Shown here piece by piece: positions 1 to 11,100 of a stretch of 64,000 nt of DNA. Under the pieces are notes generated by a model that was not told where the DNA came from, did not search any database, and saw nothing but the letters and a program-made list of their open reading frames with translations. Location of the stretch: NCBI GenBank assembly GCA_905221605.1, contig CAJNDS010002121.1, forward strand, positions 72,501 to 136,500, in the 5' to 3' direction. Numbering within the stretch: the first letter of the stretch is position 1; each line of letters opens with the position of its first letter. A program made the translations under genes and the position numbers. The DNA comes from Symbiodinium natans (lineage: Eukaryota > Sar > Dinophyceae > Suessiales > Symbiodiniaceae).

Positions 1-144
1 CCTTAACCCTCAGCCCTCAACCCTTTAGTCCTTTCGCCTAAACCTTGCAAATCCTCCTAAACCCTAAACCCTAAACCCTAAACCCTAAACCCTAAACCCT
101 AAACCCTAAACCCTAAATCCTAAATCCTAAACCCTAACCATCAG

Positions 145-185
145 GCTTTCGAAGAAAAGCGACGGTGCGGAGTTGCTATCCCTCT
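145..185 (+). CDS. Cyclase exon A (start of first catalytic domain)
   Basis: The exon encodes LSKKSDGAELLSL plus one base of a Cys codon. It matches the helix that precedes the metal-binding strand in class III cyclases (compare ...GAEELSRLLN...). The acceptor is ATCAG|G and the donor GTGCGG. It joins exon B without a gap in the family alignment. Telomeric arrays lie on both sides. Confidence 0.65.
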
Positions 186-1318
186 GTGCGGCCCCCTGCG
201 ATGGCTGCATAGAGCTTTCGGGTGGATTCGGTTAGGGTTTAGGTTTAGGTTTTCGGGTTTCGGGTTTAGGGTTTCGGGTTTAGGGCCTTTAGGGTTCAGG
301 GTTCAGGGTTTAGGGTTTAGGGTCGAGGGTAGGGGTTTAGTGGTTTCGGGCTGAAGGTTTAGGGTTTAGGGTTTAGGATTGAGGGCTTAGGGTTTACATA
401 GGGTTAATGGTTCAGTTTTGGGGTTTCGGGGGTTTGGGGGGTTTGGGGTTTCGGGGGTTTCGGGGGTTTCGGGCTTCAGGTTTAGGGTTTAGGGCTTAGG
501 GGTTTGAGCCCTTGGGTTCATTAGGCATTCTGTACGGGTCAGGTTTTAGTGAGGAGTGTGTCGGTTTGGCTAGGTACAGCCTTGGGATGATGTTGTAGTT
601 ACACATTATGTTTAAATATGTACATTTGTATATACATATGCATACTTGTACACACATACATATATACAGATATACGTCTATTTTGTATATGTATATGCAT
701 ATGCATATGCACATGTGTATATATATATATATATATATGTATACATGTATATATACATACATGTATGTATATATATATATATACATACAGTGTATTGTGT
801 GTCTACTTCACTTGCATTAGATTTCAAGGCTGAGCTTGAGAATGTATTTCTCCGCGTTTCTTTGCTGTAGCCTTAGATCCTTACCCTTTGGGTTTAGGGT
901 TTAGGGTTTTTTAAGGGATTATTAGCTTCTTAGCAAGGTAGTTTAAAGCTAGCTTCTTCGCCGGGTGCAAAACTGCCCGCTTCACCTTCCAGGCTAACTC
1001 CTAAACTTTAAAGCCTAGGCTCGAAACACTAACGCCCCCCAAAGCACAAGCAGAGGGGGGAGGATTGGCATTTTATGGTAGGCCTCAAAAGCAGTACGCC
1101 CTAAACTAAATAAATTGAAACCCTAAAACAGAGCGCCTTCCCCCCCCCCCCCCCCCCCCTCCCCTTTAACCTCTTCCGACAGCCGGCTCAGACGGCAAGG
1201 CCCTAAACCCCCCTAAGCCCTAAGCCCTAAGCCCGAAGCCCTAAACCCTAAACCCTAAGCCCGAAGCCCTAAACCCTAAACCCTAAACCCCAAACCCCCT
1301 ATACAGCCTGCCGGTAAG
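186..1318 (+). other. Intron A-B: telomeric arrays and TA-rich microsatellite
   Basis: TTTAGGG-type repeats fill about 230-520. A TA/TATG-rich tract spans 604-790. A poly-C run lies at 1141-1160. CCCTAAA/CCCTAAG arrays run from 1203 to 1290. The piece at 867-960 (TAGATCCTTACCCTTT with AAGCTAGCTTCTT) resembles 13269-13350 and may be a dispersed repeat. I see no further gene. Confidence 0.6.
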
Positions 1319-1374
1319 GCCTTACCTCTTTCTTCACCCCGCTCATAGACATCATCAACTCCTACCGCGGCGAT
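1319..1374 (+). CDS. Cyclase exon B
   Basis: Reads LTSFFTPLIDIINSYRGD after two bases completing the Cys begun in exon A. In class III cyclases this helix ends in ...HGGD just before the KFAGDAL strand. A TAA lies in frame immediately upstream, so the exon must begin at the GTAAG|GC acceptor. The donor is GC (GCACCT). Confidence 0.8.
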
Positions 1375-2916
1375 GCACCTTGGCTCAGGGGGATGCCATT
1401 GAGTTGAGGGTATTCATACCCTCTTCCGAGCGAGCCTGCACCCTAAACCCTAAACCCTAAACCCTAAACCCTAAACCCTAAACCCTAAACCCTAAACCCT
1501 AAACCCTAAACCCTAAACCCTAAGCCCTAAGCCCTAAGCCCTAAGCCCTAAGCCCTAAACCCTATATAAATCCTAAGCCTTAAACCCTTTCTTCTTAAAC
1601 CCTAAACTCTGAACCCTAGTTTCACTCAGCTTCTCTTTTGTTGAGCAGACGCTGGTCCAGGACACTCTCCTACTTTTGTTGCAATATCATCTTATCTGAC
1701 CTCATCTTATCCCATCCGTCTTATCCTGTCCTGTCTCATCTTCTCTTGTGGAGGTACACGGATCAGACGTGTACGCATAAGGGCCAATGTGTTGGAGGCA
1801 ATTTGATTCTTGGGCGAGGGGTTGAGTGTTTTGATTTGGTTGTTCACCCCAAGCCCTAAACCCTAAACCCTAAACCCTAAACCCTAAAACCTAAACCCTA
1901 AGCCCTAAACCCTAAACCCTAAACCCTAAACCCTAAACCCTAAGCCCTAAGCCCTAAGCCCTAAGCCCTAAACCCTAAACCCTAAAGGATGCCAAGAGAG
2001 CCAGCTTGAGGTTCCGCGTAACCCTGTGATTCGTCAGAAACGTGGGGGAAGCTTTCGCAAGCGGGTTGGCGACGGTATACGACAGTCGACCCATGGCTGC
2101 GAAGATTCAAGCCATGGTTTAGGGTTTAGGGTTTAGGGTTTAGGGTTTAGGGTTTAGGGTTTAGGGTTTAGGGTTTAGGGTGAAGTGCGCTGGCCATCTG
2201 TGCCGGCGCAGGGCAGCTACACGCTGCCCGCCTCAGAAGTGCGGGGTCTTTTGCAGAAGATTGCCTTCTTGCGAAACCTTAAGCCCTAAACCCTAAACCC
2301 TAAACCCTAAACCCTAAACCCCAAACCCCAAACCCTAAACCCGATGAGAGCATTCTTGCTCAGAAGAGTAGAGGGGTCTGCAAAGGCCCCCCGGCTAAGA
2401 ACTTGCAAGCCGCCCTCCAGCGATGCTTTGTGCACATTGTCCGTTCCATGTCCGCGTGTGCTTTCTCCATCTGTGGCATTGTGCCGTCCAGTTCCCAGGA
2501 GCATGAGGGGCCGATTGAGAACCCTAAATCCTAAACTCTAACCCTAATTAAACCCCAAGCCCTAAACCCTGAACCCGACACTCTAAGTCCTAAGCCCCAA
2601 GCGCTAAGGCTCCGTCGCGGAACGCCAATGCTAAGCCGAACCTTTCAACGCAGCAATCGCTCCCCCCTTGATTCCCTAAACCCTAAGCCCTAGGCCCTAA
2701 ACCCTAAACCCTAAGCCCTAAACCCTAGACCCTAAACCCTGAAGGGTTTGTTGTGGTAACTTCGCAAGTCGACGTTTGGTGCCAGTCCCCTAGGCTCCCA
2801 AACTGTCCCCCCCCCCCTCCTCTGCAACATGGAACCGGGCTTTAGGGTGTAGGGATTTAGGTGTTTAGGGTTTAGGGTTTCGGGACCAAACCCGCTGCCA
2901 GTTGCACCGATGTCAG
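1375..2916 (+). other. Intron B-C: telomeric arrays with two open coding-like blocks
   Basis: CCCTAAA arrays occupy about 1439-1560, 1855-1987 and 2285-2335, and a TTTAGGG array lies at 2116-2181. Between them are short unique blocks. 2183-2279 is open on the + strand (contains GSYTLPASEVRGLLQKIAF). 2407-2526 is open on the - strand (contains MPQMEKAHADMERTM, followed by a GCAAGT donor-like site). They may be exons of another gene or chance open frames; I do not recognise either. Confidence 0.45.
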
Positions 2917-2958
2917 GTTATCAAGTTCAGCGGGGACGCCCTCACCATCTACTTTCAG
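2917..2958 (+). CDS. Cyclase exon C (metal-binding strand)
   Basis: Fourteen codons read VIKFSGDALTIYFQ. This is the hallmark class III cyclase strand (V-K-F-A/S-G-D-A-L), whose Asp binds a catalytic metal. The acceptor is TGTCAG|G and the donor GC after CAG. The next exon also starts after CAG, so the bases CAGGCGG occur at both ends of the intron. Confidence 0.88.
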
Positions 2959-3700
2959 GCGGGGGCTTGAAGGGTTTAGGGTTTAGGGTTTAGGGTTTAG
3001 GGTTTAGGGTTTAGGGTTTGGATCAGCACCCTTTCGAGGATTCCTCGCGTGACCCTTAAATTCTAAACCCAGTCGTGCCGCGATTCCTGTCTTCAGTTAG
3101 GACTTTCGACGGTTAGGCTTGAAGATTCCAGGCTTGTGTTGGGGCTCCAGGCTTTAAAGGGTTAAAAGGAGTTTAGGGTTTAGGGTTTAGGGTTCCAAGG
3201 GTTAAAGGTTTGCAGGGTTTAGGGAGGCTTCCGTGGCTCGCTTCAGGGCTAGCCGCTAGCAAGAACCCTGTAAACACTCTACTACTACTTGCTTAATTAA
3301 GAACCCCCCAAAACATCAAAAATGTTCTTCCTTATGAGGGGAATCAGGATTCCTATCTCTTTTATTTCGGGTTAAGGGACCCTCGAGCCTGCCCCCTAAA
3401 CCCCTAAACCCCCAACCCCAAACCCTAAACCCCTAAGCACCAGACCTTAAACCCTGAAACCCTGAGCCCTAGGCCAAACACTAAACCTTGAAACCCTGAA
3501 CCCTAAACCCCTAAGCCCCAAACCCTAAACCCCGAAACTCTAAACCCTAAACCCCTAAGCCTGAAACCCTGAAACCCTGAAACCCTGAAACCCTGAAACC
3601 CTGAAACCCTGCAACCCTGAAACCCTGAAACCCGAAACCCTAAACCCTATAAACCCTAAACCCTAAACCCTAAATCCTAAACCCTACCCTGAACTGCCAG
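2959..3700 (+). repeat. Intron C-D: telomeric arrays and variant CCCTGAAA repeats
   Basis: A TTTAGGG array lies at 2970-3018. Degenerate CCCTAAA repeats begin near 3395. A homogeneous run of the 8-base variant CCCTGAAA lies at about 3565-3640. No coding content was seen. Confidence 0.8.
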
Positions 3701-3761
3701 GCGGTGGATGACACCAAGCACGAGAAGTATAATCACGTCGTGCCGCCGCACGGCACCTGGG
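3701..3761 (+). CDS. Cyclase exon D
   Basis: Encodes AVDDTKHEKYNHVVPPHGTW plus one base. It follows directly on ...TIYFQ and begins the variable insertion after the metal-binding strand. The acceptor is GCCAG|GCG. The donor is GT (GTAGGG), leaving G, which the next exon completes to Gly. Confidence 0.75.
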
Positions 3762-3835
3762 GTAGGGAGCCCAGTGGTCTGAATGCCCAAAGAGCCCTAA
3801 ACCCGAAATCCTAAGCCCTAAACCCGATGCAAACC

Positions 3836-3975
3836 CTAAACCCTATAAACCCTATAAACCCTATAAACCCTATAAACCCTAGAAACCCTAGAAACCCTAT
3901 AAACCCTATAAACCCCATAAACCCTATAAACCCTATAAACCCTATAAACCCTATAAACCCTATAATCCCTATAAA
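3836..3975 (+). repeat. CCCTATAAA tandem array
   Basis: The telomere-like unit carries a two-base insertion (CCCTATAAA, with a few CCCTAGAAA copies), repeated about 14 times. Homogeneity of the variant indicates local amplification of an altered unit rather than direct telomerase addition. Confidence 0.9.
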
Positions 3976-4849
3976 CCAGGTGGGAGTTGAGAAAACGGGA
4001 GGGGTCGGGGTTTCGTTCCCTCCGTTGGTCTTCTGGTGAAGGTCTCGGATGGCCTCTGACTAGGAACCCTAAGCCCCCTAAACCCTAACCCCTAACCCCT
4101 AACCCCTAAACCCTAAACCCTAAACCCTGATCCCTAAACCCTAAACCCTAAACCCTAAACCCTAAACCCTAAACCCTAAACCCTAAACCCTAAACGTTTA
4201 TGGTTCTTGGCTCAGGGTGCCATATTTGACAGGATGCTGCATGTTTCTAGGCCTGAAGAACTATTCGAATGGAACGCCACCTCTATCATTCGGCCATCGC
4301 GATTCTTTCCGAGAAAGTCCAGACCCTGTTGCCAGGCAAGCCCCTTCATGGTACTATGAGAACGCCGCAGGCTCTGTCATTAATCAACACCATGCCCTTT
4401 GCGTTGCCACGTATTCCCATCCCGCCGACTCTGTGTTTCCAACGGAAGAAGCTGACGAAGACGACCTGGGGGCTCATCGCCGAGGATCCATGTCCCGAGT
4501 CTGAACGCATATACTCTCGGGGCACTGCCGTTGTTCAGGGGCGAAGTTTAAAGTATAGCAGCTTACAAGCCCTCATCTCGCAATTGGGGGTTTACGAAAA
4601 TGGGCGACCCCTAAAAAAAGGCCCCCCAAAATAGTAGAATTCCCTTCTAATGAGGACCCCAATAAGGTGCCCCCTAATATCGTAGACCCCAATGAAGTTC
4701 GGAACCCTAAACCCAAAACCCACAACCCCATCTTCCTGTGTTGGGTTTAGGGTTTAGGGTTGAGGGTTTAGGGTTTAGGGTTTAGGGTTTGAGTACTGGC
4801 ATCTGGGGGGGGGGGCGGTATTTCGAAACCCATGTTAAGCCCTGTGATG

Positions 4850-4950
4850 CTTAGTAGGGAATGAGGGAAGTAGGGCCTATGTATATATATATATATATAC
4901 ACCCTTTAAGGGATTATACAGGGTACCTCATTCCCTCATTCCCTACCAAG
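4850..4950. mobile_element. MITE-like inverted-repeat element
   Basis: The ends are CTTAGTAGGGAATGAGGGA and its near-perfect reverse complement TCCCTCATTCCCTACCAAG, about 101 bp apart. Inside is a TA run at 4882-4900. A partial relative begins at 6962 (TTCTTAGCAGGGAATGCGGG). It has no coding capacity. Confidence 0.7.
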
Positions 4951-5409
4951 AACCAGAGGGTGTGTGGGGCTTAGCTACTTCTCTATCCTGAAAACGGTGC
5001 AAGATTTCCTCCATCCACAGAATGTACAGAAGGAGCACTTGTTTCCTTCCTAGGTTACTGGACGAACCCGATAATGACTAAAAGCCTGAGCCCTCAGACC
5101 TGAGCCATCAAACCCCCTAGGGTTCAGTGTTTAGGGTCTAGGGAGTAGGGTGTAGGGTTTAAACCCTAGACCATAAAACCGTTAGACTTGTAAGCCCGAA
5201 AACCAACACTCATCAGATAACCCTAAACCTCCAAACCCTATAAAACCCAACAAGCCCTACAAGCCCCGTAACTCCTGCAAACCCTACAAACCTCCAACAA
5301 ACCCTAAACCCTAAACCTTACACCTTAAACCCTAAACCCTAAACCCTAAACCCTAAACCCTAAACCCTAAACCTCTAACAAACCCCTAAAGCCCCTAAAC
5401 CCTCACCAG

Positions 5410-5450
5410 GCCTACCCGACCTTGGCCCTGAAGCGACGTCTGTGTTGCGG
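5410..5450 (+). CDS. Cyclase exon E
   Basis: Two bases complete the Gly from exon D, then LPDLGPEATSVLR. It ends the insertion and leads into the conserved helix: ...SVLR joins ACACCIEIHK of exon F. The acceptor is ACCAG|G and the donor GT (GTCGCG). Confidence 0.7.
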
Positions 5451-6134
5451 GTCGCGCCGGGCACGTTCAAAGACCCTTCAAGGTTTATGATTTTAGGGGT
5501 TTGGGGGTTGAGGGTTTAGGGTTTAGGGCCCTAAGCTGACACCCTCTCGGGTTTGGGGTTTCAGGGGGTTTGGGGTTTGGGGCTTACAGGGTTTATCGAG
5601 TTTACAGGGTTTATGGAGTTCCTCGGGCTTATATGGTTTTGTAGGGTGTATAGGCATCGGCTACAGGGTTCTCGGGTTTACAGGATCTCAAGGGGTTTCT
5701 AGGGTTTTCGGGGTTTAAGGTTTTCCTTGCTAGCAACTTGGGATCCCGGTGGTGCCTACTTGGGTCCTTGGGCTCCCTTAGGGTTTAGGGTTTAGGGTTT
5801 AGGGTTTAGGGTTTAGGGTTTAGGGTTTAGGGTTTAGGGATTCAGCACCAAAAAGGGTGCCCTTAGCGATGACATAGGTGCATTGGGCTGCCAAGCCTGA
5901 ATTCTCTCAGCTCTAAGAAGTCAACCTACGAAAGACGGCCTCTTGATGCTCACCTTGAAATCGCAAACATTTATTAGAAGAGTAGTACTAATTACTAATG
6001 ATGACAATCATCATCAGTACTTGAGGAGTCATAAAGTCATAAAGATAAGCCGATGACCATGATCGTGCTATCCCGATCCCTCAACCTCACGTAGACTCAG
6101 GACCTCAACACAGCACGAAGGATTCAGCAGCCAG
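5451..6134 (+). other. Intron E-F: telomeric arrays and unique DNA
   Basis: Degenerate TTTAGGG repeats run 5490-5735, a clean TTTAGGG array 5779-5840. The stretch 5845-6130 is unique and AT-richer. I see no gene in it. Confidence 0.6.
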
Positions 6135-6186
6135 GCATGTGCATGCTGCATTGAGATCCACAAGCGCCTGCACATGTTCGACACAG
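6135..6186 (+). CDS. Cyclase exon F
   Basis: Reads ACACCIEIHKRLHMFDT plus one base. This is the helix before the second core strand of a class III cyclase domain. The acceptor is GCCAG|G and the donor GC. Exon G supplies GT to complete Gly, giving FDTGVDNVRL. Confidence 0.85.
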
Positions 6187-7191
6187 GCCTCCGGCGTAGG
6201 GTTTAGGCCCTAAACCCTAAACCCTAAACCCTAAACCCTAAACCCCAAACCCCAAACCCCAAACCCCAAACCCCAAACCCCAAACCCTAAACCCTAAACC
6301 CGGGCTTACAGGCTTGCAGCACAGGCGGGGTGTGAATCGGTGTCCTTGACTATGTTATTCTAGGCCAGGCTGCAGTATTTGTATTCCGTACCTTCTCATC
6401 ATGGGGTGGGGGAGGGTCTAGGGTCTAGGGTTTAGGGTTTAGGGTTTAGGGTCTAGGGTTTAGGGTTTAGGGTTTTGGGGGGGGGGGGGGGGGGGTGGAG
6501 GCTGGTAGAAAAGCCTTTGTCGGGTGGATTTTTTTTTTGGGGGGGCTTCGGTCTGGAGAAGTGGTTCATCGGGCTCCCAAAAATTGCACTTCCTTTGAAT
6601 GGGGTACCTACAACTTTGGTTCGATTCTTGAAGGTTCCCCCCCCCCCCAAAAAAAAAAAACAACGCCCCACATTGTAGGGATTTCAGGGTTTAGGGTTTA
6701 GGGTTTAGGGTCCCAACGAAAACGACTTAGAGGGATGCATCTTGCTGCGCAGCCTCCTTCGCTCCTCATGGCCAGAGCCTCGAAGTAATTGAAAGACTGG
6801 GGTTCTGAAACAGCAACGCCCTGTAAAACGCAAGACCAAACCCCGAAAACCCTAAACCCTAAACCCTAAACCCTGAACCCTAAACCCTAAACCCTTAAAC
6901 CCTAAACCCTAAACCCTAAACCCTAAACCCTAAACCTTGAGCTCCAGACTGGACCCCCCGATTCTTAGCAGGGAATGCGGGATGTAGGAACTTGGAGAGC
7001 TGTTGTTGTTTTGTGGGTTTAGGGTTTAGGGTTTAGGGTTTAGGGTTTAGGGTTTAGGGTTTGGGGTGGGGTGGGGGGGGGGGGGGGGGGGGGCTTAGGG
7101 TTTTGGGTTTAGATATTTGGGTTTAGGGATTTAGGGTTAAGGCACCCACTTCCCAATTTGTCTTAACTATAGCCGGTGGGCGTTTTCGCAG
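6187..7191 (+). other. Intron F-G: telomeric arrays and homopolymers
   Basis: CCCTAAA/CCCCAAA arrays lie at 6204-6300 and 6850-6938, TTTAGGG arrays at 6413-6475 and 7016-7060. Poly-G runs lie at 6475-6496 and 7066-7093, and T10G7 and C12A12 junctions at 6530-6546 and 6637-6660. Open frames across 6453-6701 come from these homopolymers and are not genes. Confidence 0.7.
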
Positions 7192-7256
7192 GTGTAGACA
7201 ATGTCCGCTTGTGCCTGCACATTGGCGTGGGCTGCGGCGACGTGAACATTCTTCAG
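7192..7256 (+). CDS. Cyclase exon G
   Basis: Reads VDNVRLCLHIGVGCGDVNILQ. The block LHIGVGCGDV is the second core strand-turn of the cyclase catalytic domain, containing the glycines that follow the metal and substrate site. The acceptor is TCGCAG|GT and the donor GC after CAG. Confidence 0.9.
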
Positions 7257-8737
7257 GCAGCCAGCGGGCGAACCCCCTAAACCCTAAACCCTAAACCCTA
7301 AACCCTAAACCCTAAACCCTGAACCCTGAACCCTGAACCCTGAACCCTAAACCCTAAACCCTATAACCCTAAACCCCGAACCCCCAAACTGAGTGAATGA
7401 GATGCCCTAATCTCTGGGTTGTGAAGTGCTTGCTTCGGGCTTCCTGCGACCTAAGCCTAACACCCGGAACCAAAACATCCTAAGCCCTCAGTCTAAGCCC
7501 TAAACCCTAAGCCCTAAACCTAAGCCGCCTTCAGCAAAGCCCTTACGCCATATAAGACGTTTAGGGTGTTCGGCTTGGGTTTATGGTTTAGGGTTTAGGG
7601 CTTAGGGTTTAAGACCTCTAAACCCTTCAAGCCCTATAAACTCTTCTAGTCTCGTATGGACTCAGAAGCCCGATATGGACCCTTAAGTAAAAATTCCCTG
7701 CAAGCGCAAAAACCCCTGTGACCGTTTCGCTTCCGTGATTCTTCACGGTACCCTTAAAAAAGAACGCTTAGCCATTACGGGCCTATAGACTAGAGACCCT
7801 AAACCCAAACCCCAAACCCCAAACCCTAAACCCTAGACCCAAAACCCAAAAACCAAACCACACCCCGCTTTGTTGCTGCGTTGACTGCAGCGAAGAAGCA
7901 TGGATTCCTTGGAGTCCCGAACAGCTGCAAGGGTTTAGGGTTTAGGGTTTAGGGTTTAGGGTTTAGGGTTTAGGGTTTAGGGTTTAGGGTGTGGGCAGCA
8001 AATGGCTGTGGGAGCAGCTCCAAGCTGCCATCGATGCCCAGACGGTTTAGGGTTTAAGTTAGGGTTTAGGGTTTAGGATTTAGGGTTGAGGGTTTAGGGT
8101 TTAGGGTTTAGGGTTTAGGGCTTAGGGCTTAAGGGCTTAAGGGCTTAAGGGCTTAAGGGCTTAAGGGCTTAAGGGCTTAAGGGCTTAAGGGCTTAAGGGC
8201 TTAAGACCATGGCGAGTCTTCCATCGCGCTGTTTGTCGCACTGGTGATGTCAAGGCTTCTTCTGCTGATTTTGGGTAGCGAAATCCTAAGGGTCCATGTA
8301 CCTAAGTAGGGAGTACTTTGGCCTTAAAGTACCTCCTATATGAGGACTTTAGGGCCCAAGTATATAAAAATTAGGTACATGGACCCTTAGGGAAAGTTCC
8401 GACATCTCAGAGTCACTGCGCCGCATCGTTCGGCGAGCATGCGTGGCCCAGTCTCGCGCCGCGACCCCAAGGCCTGGCATTTTGCTGTATTTTTCAAGTT
8501 TAGGAGTCCACTTACTAGCTGCCTGGAAACCCCAAACCCCAAACCCTCTAAACCCCAAACCCCAAGCCCTAAACCCTAAACCCCAAGCCCTAAACCGCAA
8601 AGCGCCCTGAACCCCAAACCCTAAAACCCAAAGCGCCCTAAACCCTAAACCCTAAACCCTAAACCCTAAAACCCTAAACCCTGAACCCTAAACCCTAAAC
8701 CCTAAACCCCAATCCCTAAACCCCAAGAAGAGCACAG
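7257..8737 (+). other. Intron G-H: telomeric arrays, one MITE-like element, open blocks
   Basis: CCCTAAA arrays lie at 7274-7370, TTTAGGG at 7930-7990 and 8051-8125, then a (GGGCTTAA)n run at 8124-8202. 8286-8390 is a MITE-like element. Short open + blocks at 7868-7930, 7991-8042, 8204-8280 and 8394-8520 (contains SLRRIVRRACVAQ) look coding in composition. Because LQ|VGG joins exons G and H canonically, they are either intronic or belong to another gene. Confidence 0.5.
8286..8390. mobile_element. MITE-like element, GGGTCCATGTACCTA family
   Basis: The terminal inverted repeats are CCTAAGGGTCCATGTACCT and AGGTACATGGACCCTTAGG. Flanking GAAAT/GAAAG may be a short target duplication. Relatives are at 38650-38886, 57967-58050, and in part 9440-9460, 28050-28073 and 57319-57335. 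Confidence 0.75.
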
Positions 8738-8781
8738 GTGGGCGGCGTGGTGCCTCCGGAGACGCATGTGCCGCGCTGCGA
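8738..8781 (+). CDS. Cyclase exon H
   Basis: Reads VGGVVPPETHVPRC plus GA. It follows NILQ of exon G (family pattern ...LQVGGV...). The acceptor is CACAG|G and the donor GT (GTGCCC). GA plus the first G of exon I makes Glu, giving VPRCEYIIAGPP. Confidence 0.8.
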
Positions 8782-10114
8782 GTGCCCTCCCCATGAGGGC
8801 TAAGGGTTTAGGGTTTCAGGGTTCAGGGTCTAGGGTTTAGGGTTTAGGGTTTAGGGTAGGATGTCCGAGTTAAGGGCTTAAACGTTTTAAGGCTCAGAAA
8901 TGTGTGGGGGCTTTGGCATGTTCGGGGCTTTTAGGGGATTATGAAGGTTTAGGGCTTCCAAGTTGAGATTTTTGAATGTGATGTTTATTCTGGATTGAGT
9001 TTTAGGGTCACCAATCCCTGCATTTACATAATTACCAGGGATCTGCATATTTTTGGGCTTTCGGGATGTAACGGGGTGCTGCCACACCCAAACCCCAAAC
9101 CCCTAACCCCTAACCCCTAACCCCGAACCCCTAACCCCCAACCCCTAACCCCTACCCCCTAACCCTAACCCCTAAACCCTAAACCTTTGTATTCCTGAGT
9201 GAAGGGGTATTCGCAGTATTGGCCTCCCTCATTACAAAAGGACCCAGGCCCGAACCTCCAGCCCAAGCAAGGGTCCTGACCCGCAACCCTAAATCCTAAG
9301 CCCAAGCCCGAAATCCTAAACCCCAGTTCGCCCTAAACCCGAAACCCTAGCCCCAAACCCTAAACCCTCAACCCGAACCTCCCATACAGGGACTATGGGG
9401 TCTAAGTGCATAGAAACGAGGTACATGGACTTCTGGGGCTCCTGTAGAGTCCGTAGAATGCTGTCTGCCATACTACATGAAACAGGGTTTGGGGTTTAAG
9501 GTTCAGGGTTCATCCGGACTTGTGTGGTCGGTCGATCCACCGGGCAAGGAGGCTAGCGACGCGGGCCTCTATGCCTTTTGTACAGTATCAGTCCGAGACA
9601 ACGCCTGAACGAGATTAAGCACCAAATTTACGAGCCGACATCAAAGAAACGAACTACCCAGAGCGTAAGGTTCAGGGTTCATGATTTAGAGGTTAGGGTC
9701 TGGACCCTTAGGGGAGTTCTCTGCAAAAGGCAAAAAAACTCCAAATTAGGTGATGGTTGCAGGGTTTCCTTACAGGGCGCCGAACAAGGAACCCTAACTC
9801 AGAGGACTACTAAACACACCGTATGTGTGCGAGAGAGAAAAAAGGAGATGAAACGAAAGAAACAACAAGAAAGAGAGAGAGAGAGAGACAGAGAGAGACT
9901 GCCAGCCCTTTTTTCTGCTTCGTAAACGGCACGCTTATGGCACGCTCATACGTATACATGTGTATACATATCTAGACAGCCCTAAACCCTAAACCCTAAA
10001 CCCTAAACCCTAAACCCTAAACCCTAAACCCTAAACCCTAAACCCTAAACCCTAAACCCTAAACCCTAAACTTAACACCCTAACAACCCGAGCCCATGTC
10101 CCTGATACCACCAG
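8782..10114 (+). other. Intron H-I: telomeric arrays, degraded elements, GA microsatellite
   Basis: Telomeric repeats lie at 8802-8860, 9088-9185 and 9980-10072. 9390-9465 carries part of the GGTACATGGAC element family. 9510-9670 is open in two frames with a GTAAGG donor-like site at 9666. (GA)n lies at 9864-9898. No gene recognised. Confidence 0.5.
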
Positions 10115-10141
10115 GTACATCATCGCCGGCCCCCCGCTGGA
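10115..10141 (+). CDS. Cyclase exon I (27 bp micro-exon)
   Basis: G completes Glu, then YIIAGPPL and GA. YIIAGPPLEQIS is the conserved stretch after VGGV in ADCY10-type cyclases. The acceptor is CACCAG|G and the donor GC (GCAGCT). Only 27 bp, so gene prediction would easily miss it. Confidence 0.78.
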
Positions 10142-10594
10142 GCAGCTTGGCTTGACATGTAAGTTTAGGGTTTAGGGTTTAGGGTTTAGGGTTTAGGGTT
10201 TAGGGCTGACAAGCCCAGAGGATCGACTTCCTCCTCTTGGCTTTGGGGCTTCAGTGATAGAAGATACATCAAAGGTCTTCCCCAGACAGGGTTTAGGGTT
10301 TAGGGTTTAGGGTTTAGGGTTTAGGGGTTAGGGTTCAGGGTAGAAACTGCGGCGGCTGCAGCAACCCGGCAATCAAGCTCGAGACGCCTTAGTTATATTA
10401 CCCTAAACCCTAAACCCTAAACCCTAAACCCTAAACCCTAAACCCTAAACCCTAAACCCTAAACCCTAAACCCTAAACCCTAAACCCTAAACCCTAAACC
10501 CTAAACCCTAAACTACCCTAACACCGAAACCCTAAACCTTAAACTTTCGAACCCTGAGTCCTAGACTCCTTTTCCTAAACCCACCTTTTCTCAG

Positions 10595-10652
10595 GCAAAT
10601 CTCCGTGGCGGAGCCGTTGGCAAAGAATGGGGAGACCTGTCTCAGTCCTCAG
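10595..10652 (+). CDS. Cyclase exon J
   Basis: G completes Glu, then QISVAEPLAKNGETCLSPQ. This is the conserved end of the first catalytic domain. The acceptor is CTCAG|G and the donor GC after CAG. Telomeric arrays lie on both sides (10399-10513; 10665-10760). Confidence 0.88.
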
Positions 10653-11066
10653 GCCTTGGTTGAGGGTTTAGGGTTTAGGGTTTAGGGGTTTTAGGGTTTA
10701 GGGTTGAGGGTTTAGGGTTTGGGGTTTTGGGTTAAGGGTTTAGGGTTGAGGCTTTGGGGTTGGGGTTTAAGATTCAGGGTTACCGCTTTTAGCCCAAGAA
10801 ATCCAGAACCTTCAGAGATTCAGCCCGTAGAGGCCCTGATGCGAAGCTCAAGTCCAACCAGAAACTTGAGGCATTTCATACTTTTAGATACTTTTTCCGA
10901 ACCCCTAAACCCTGGCCCTAAACCCTAAACCCTAAACCCTAAACCCTAAACCCTAAACCCTAAACCCTAAACCCTAAACCCTAAACCCTAAACCCTAAAC
11001 CCTAAACCCTAAACCCTCTTTAAGTCAAAACTGGCAAATCAGAGGGGTTTGACGCCAGCCTGGCAG

Positions 11067-11100
11067 GCCTGGGCCTACGTCAAGGACTGCGTGATTGAGG
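11067..11100 (+). CDS. Cyclase exon K
   Basis: Reads AWAYVKDCVIE plus G and follows LSPQ directly (family pattern LSPQAW...VKDCV.EG). The acceptor is GGCAG|G and the GC donor lies inside a 28 bp segment duplicated at 11224-11251. With exon L it gives VIEGRVPEERPDF, close to the family pattern EGRPLEDRPDF. Confidence 0.78.

Larger units (their letters stand above)
3762..5409 (+). other. Intron D-E: CCCTATAAA minisatellite, unique block, MITE-like elements
   Basis: About 3836-3975 is a tandem run of CCCTATAAA (9 bp), followed by a CCCTAAA array to 4190. 4195-4640 is unique and open in two + frames (about 95 and 120 codons), neither recognised. 4603-4705 belongs to the family also seen at 36967. 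4850-4950 is an inverted-repeat element. Degenerate telomeric repeats fill 5100-5400. Confidence 0.55.

Noticed and set aside
1-130. A true chromosome-end telomere at the window start
   Set aside because: Arrays occur in both orientations up to about 60.3 kb with unique DNA and exons between them, so this is interstitial repeat.
496-870. Tyr/Ile-rich small proteins
   Set aside because: They are translations of a TA/CATA microsatellite.
3827-4039. Asn-Pro-Ile repeat protein
   Set aside because: It is the translation of the CCCTATAAA array.
6453-6701. Four overlapping 67-72 codon frames
   Set aside because: They depend on poly-G, poly-C and poly-A runs and telomeric units.
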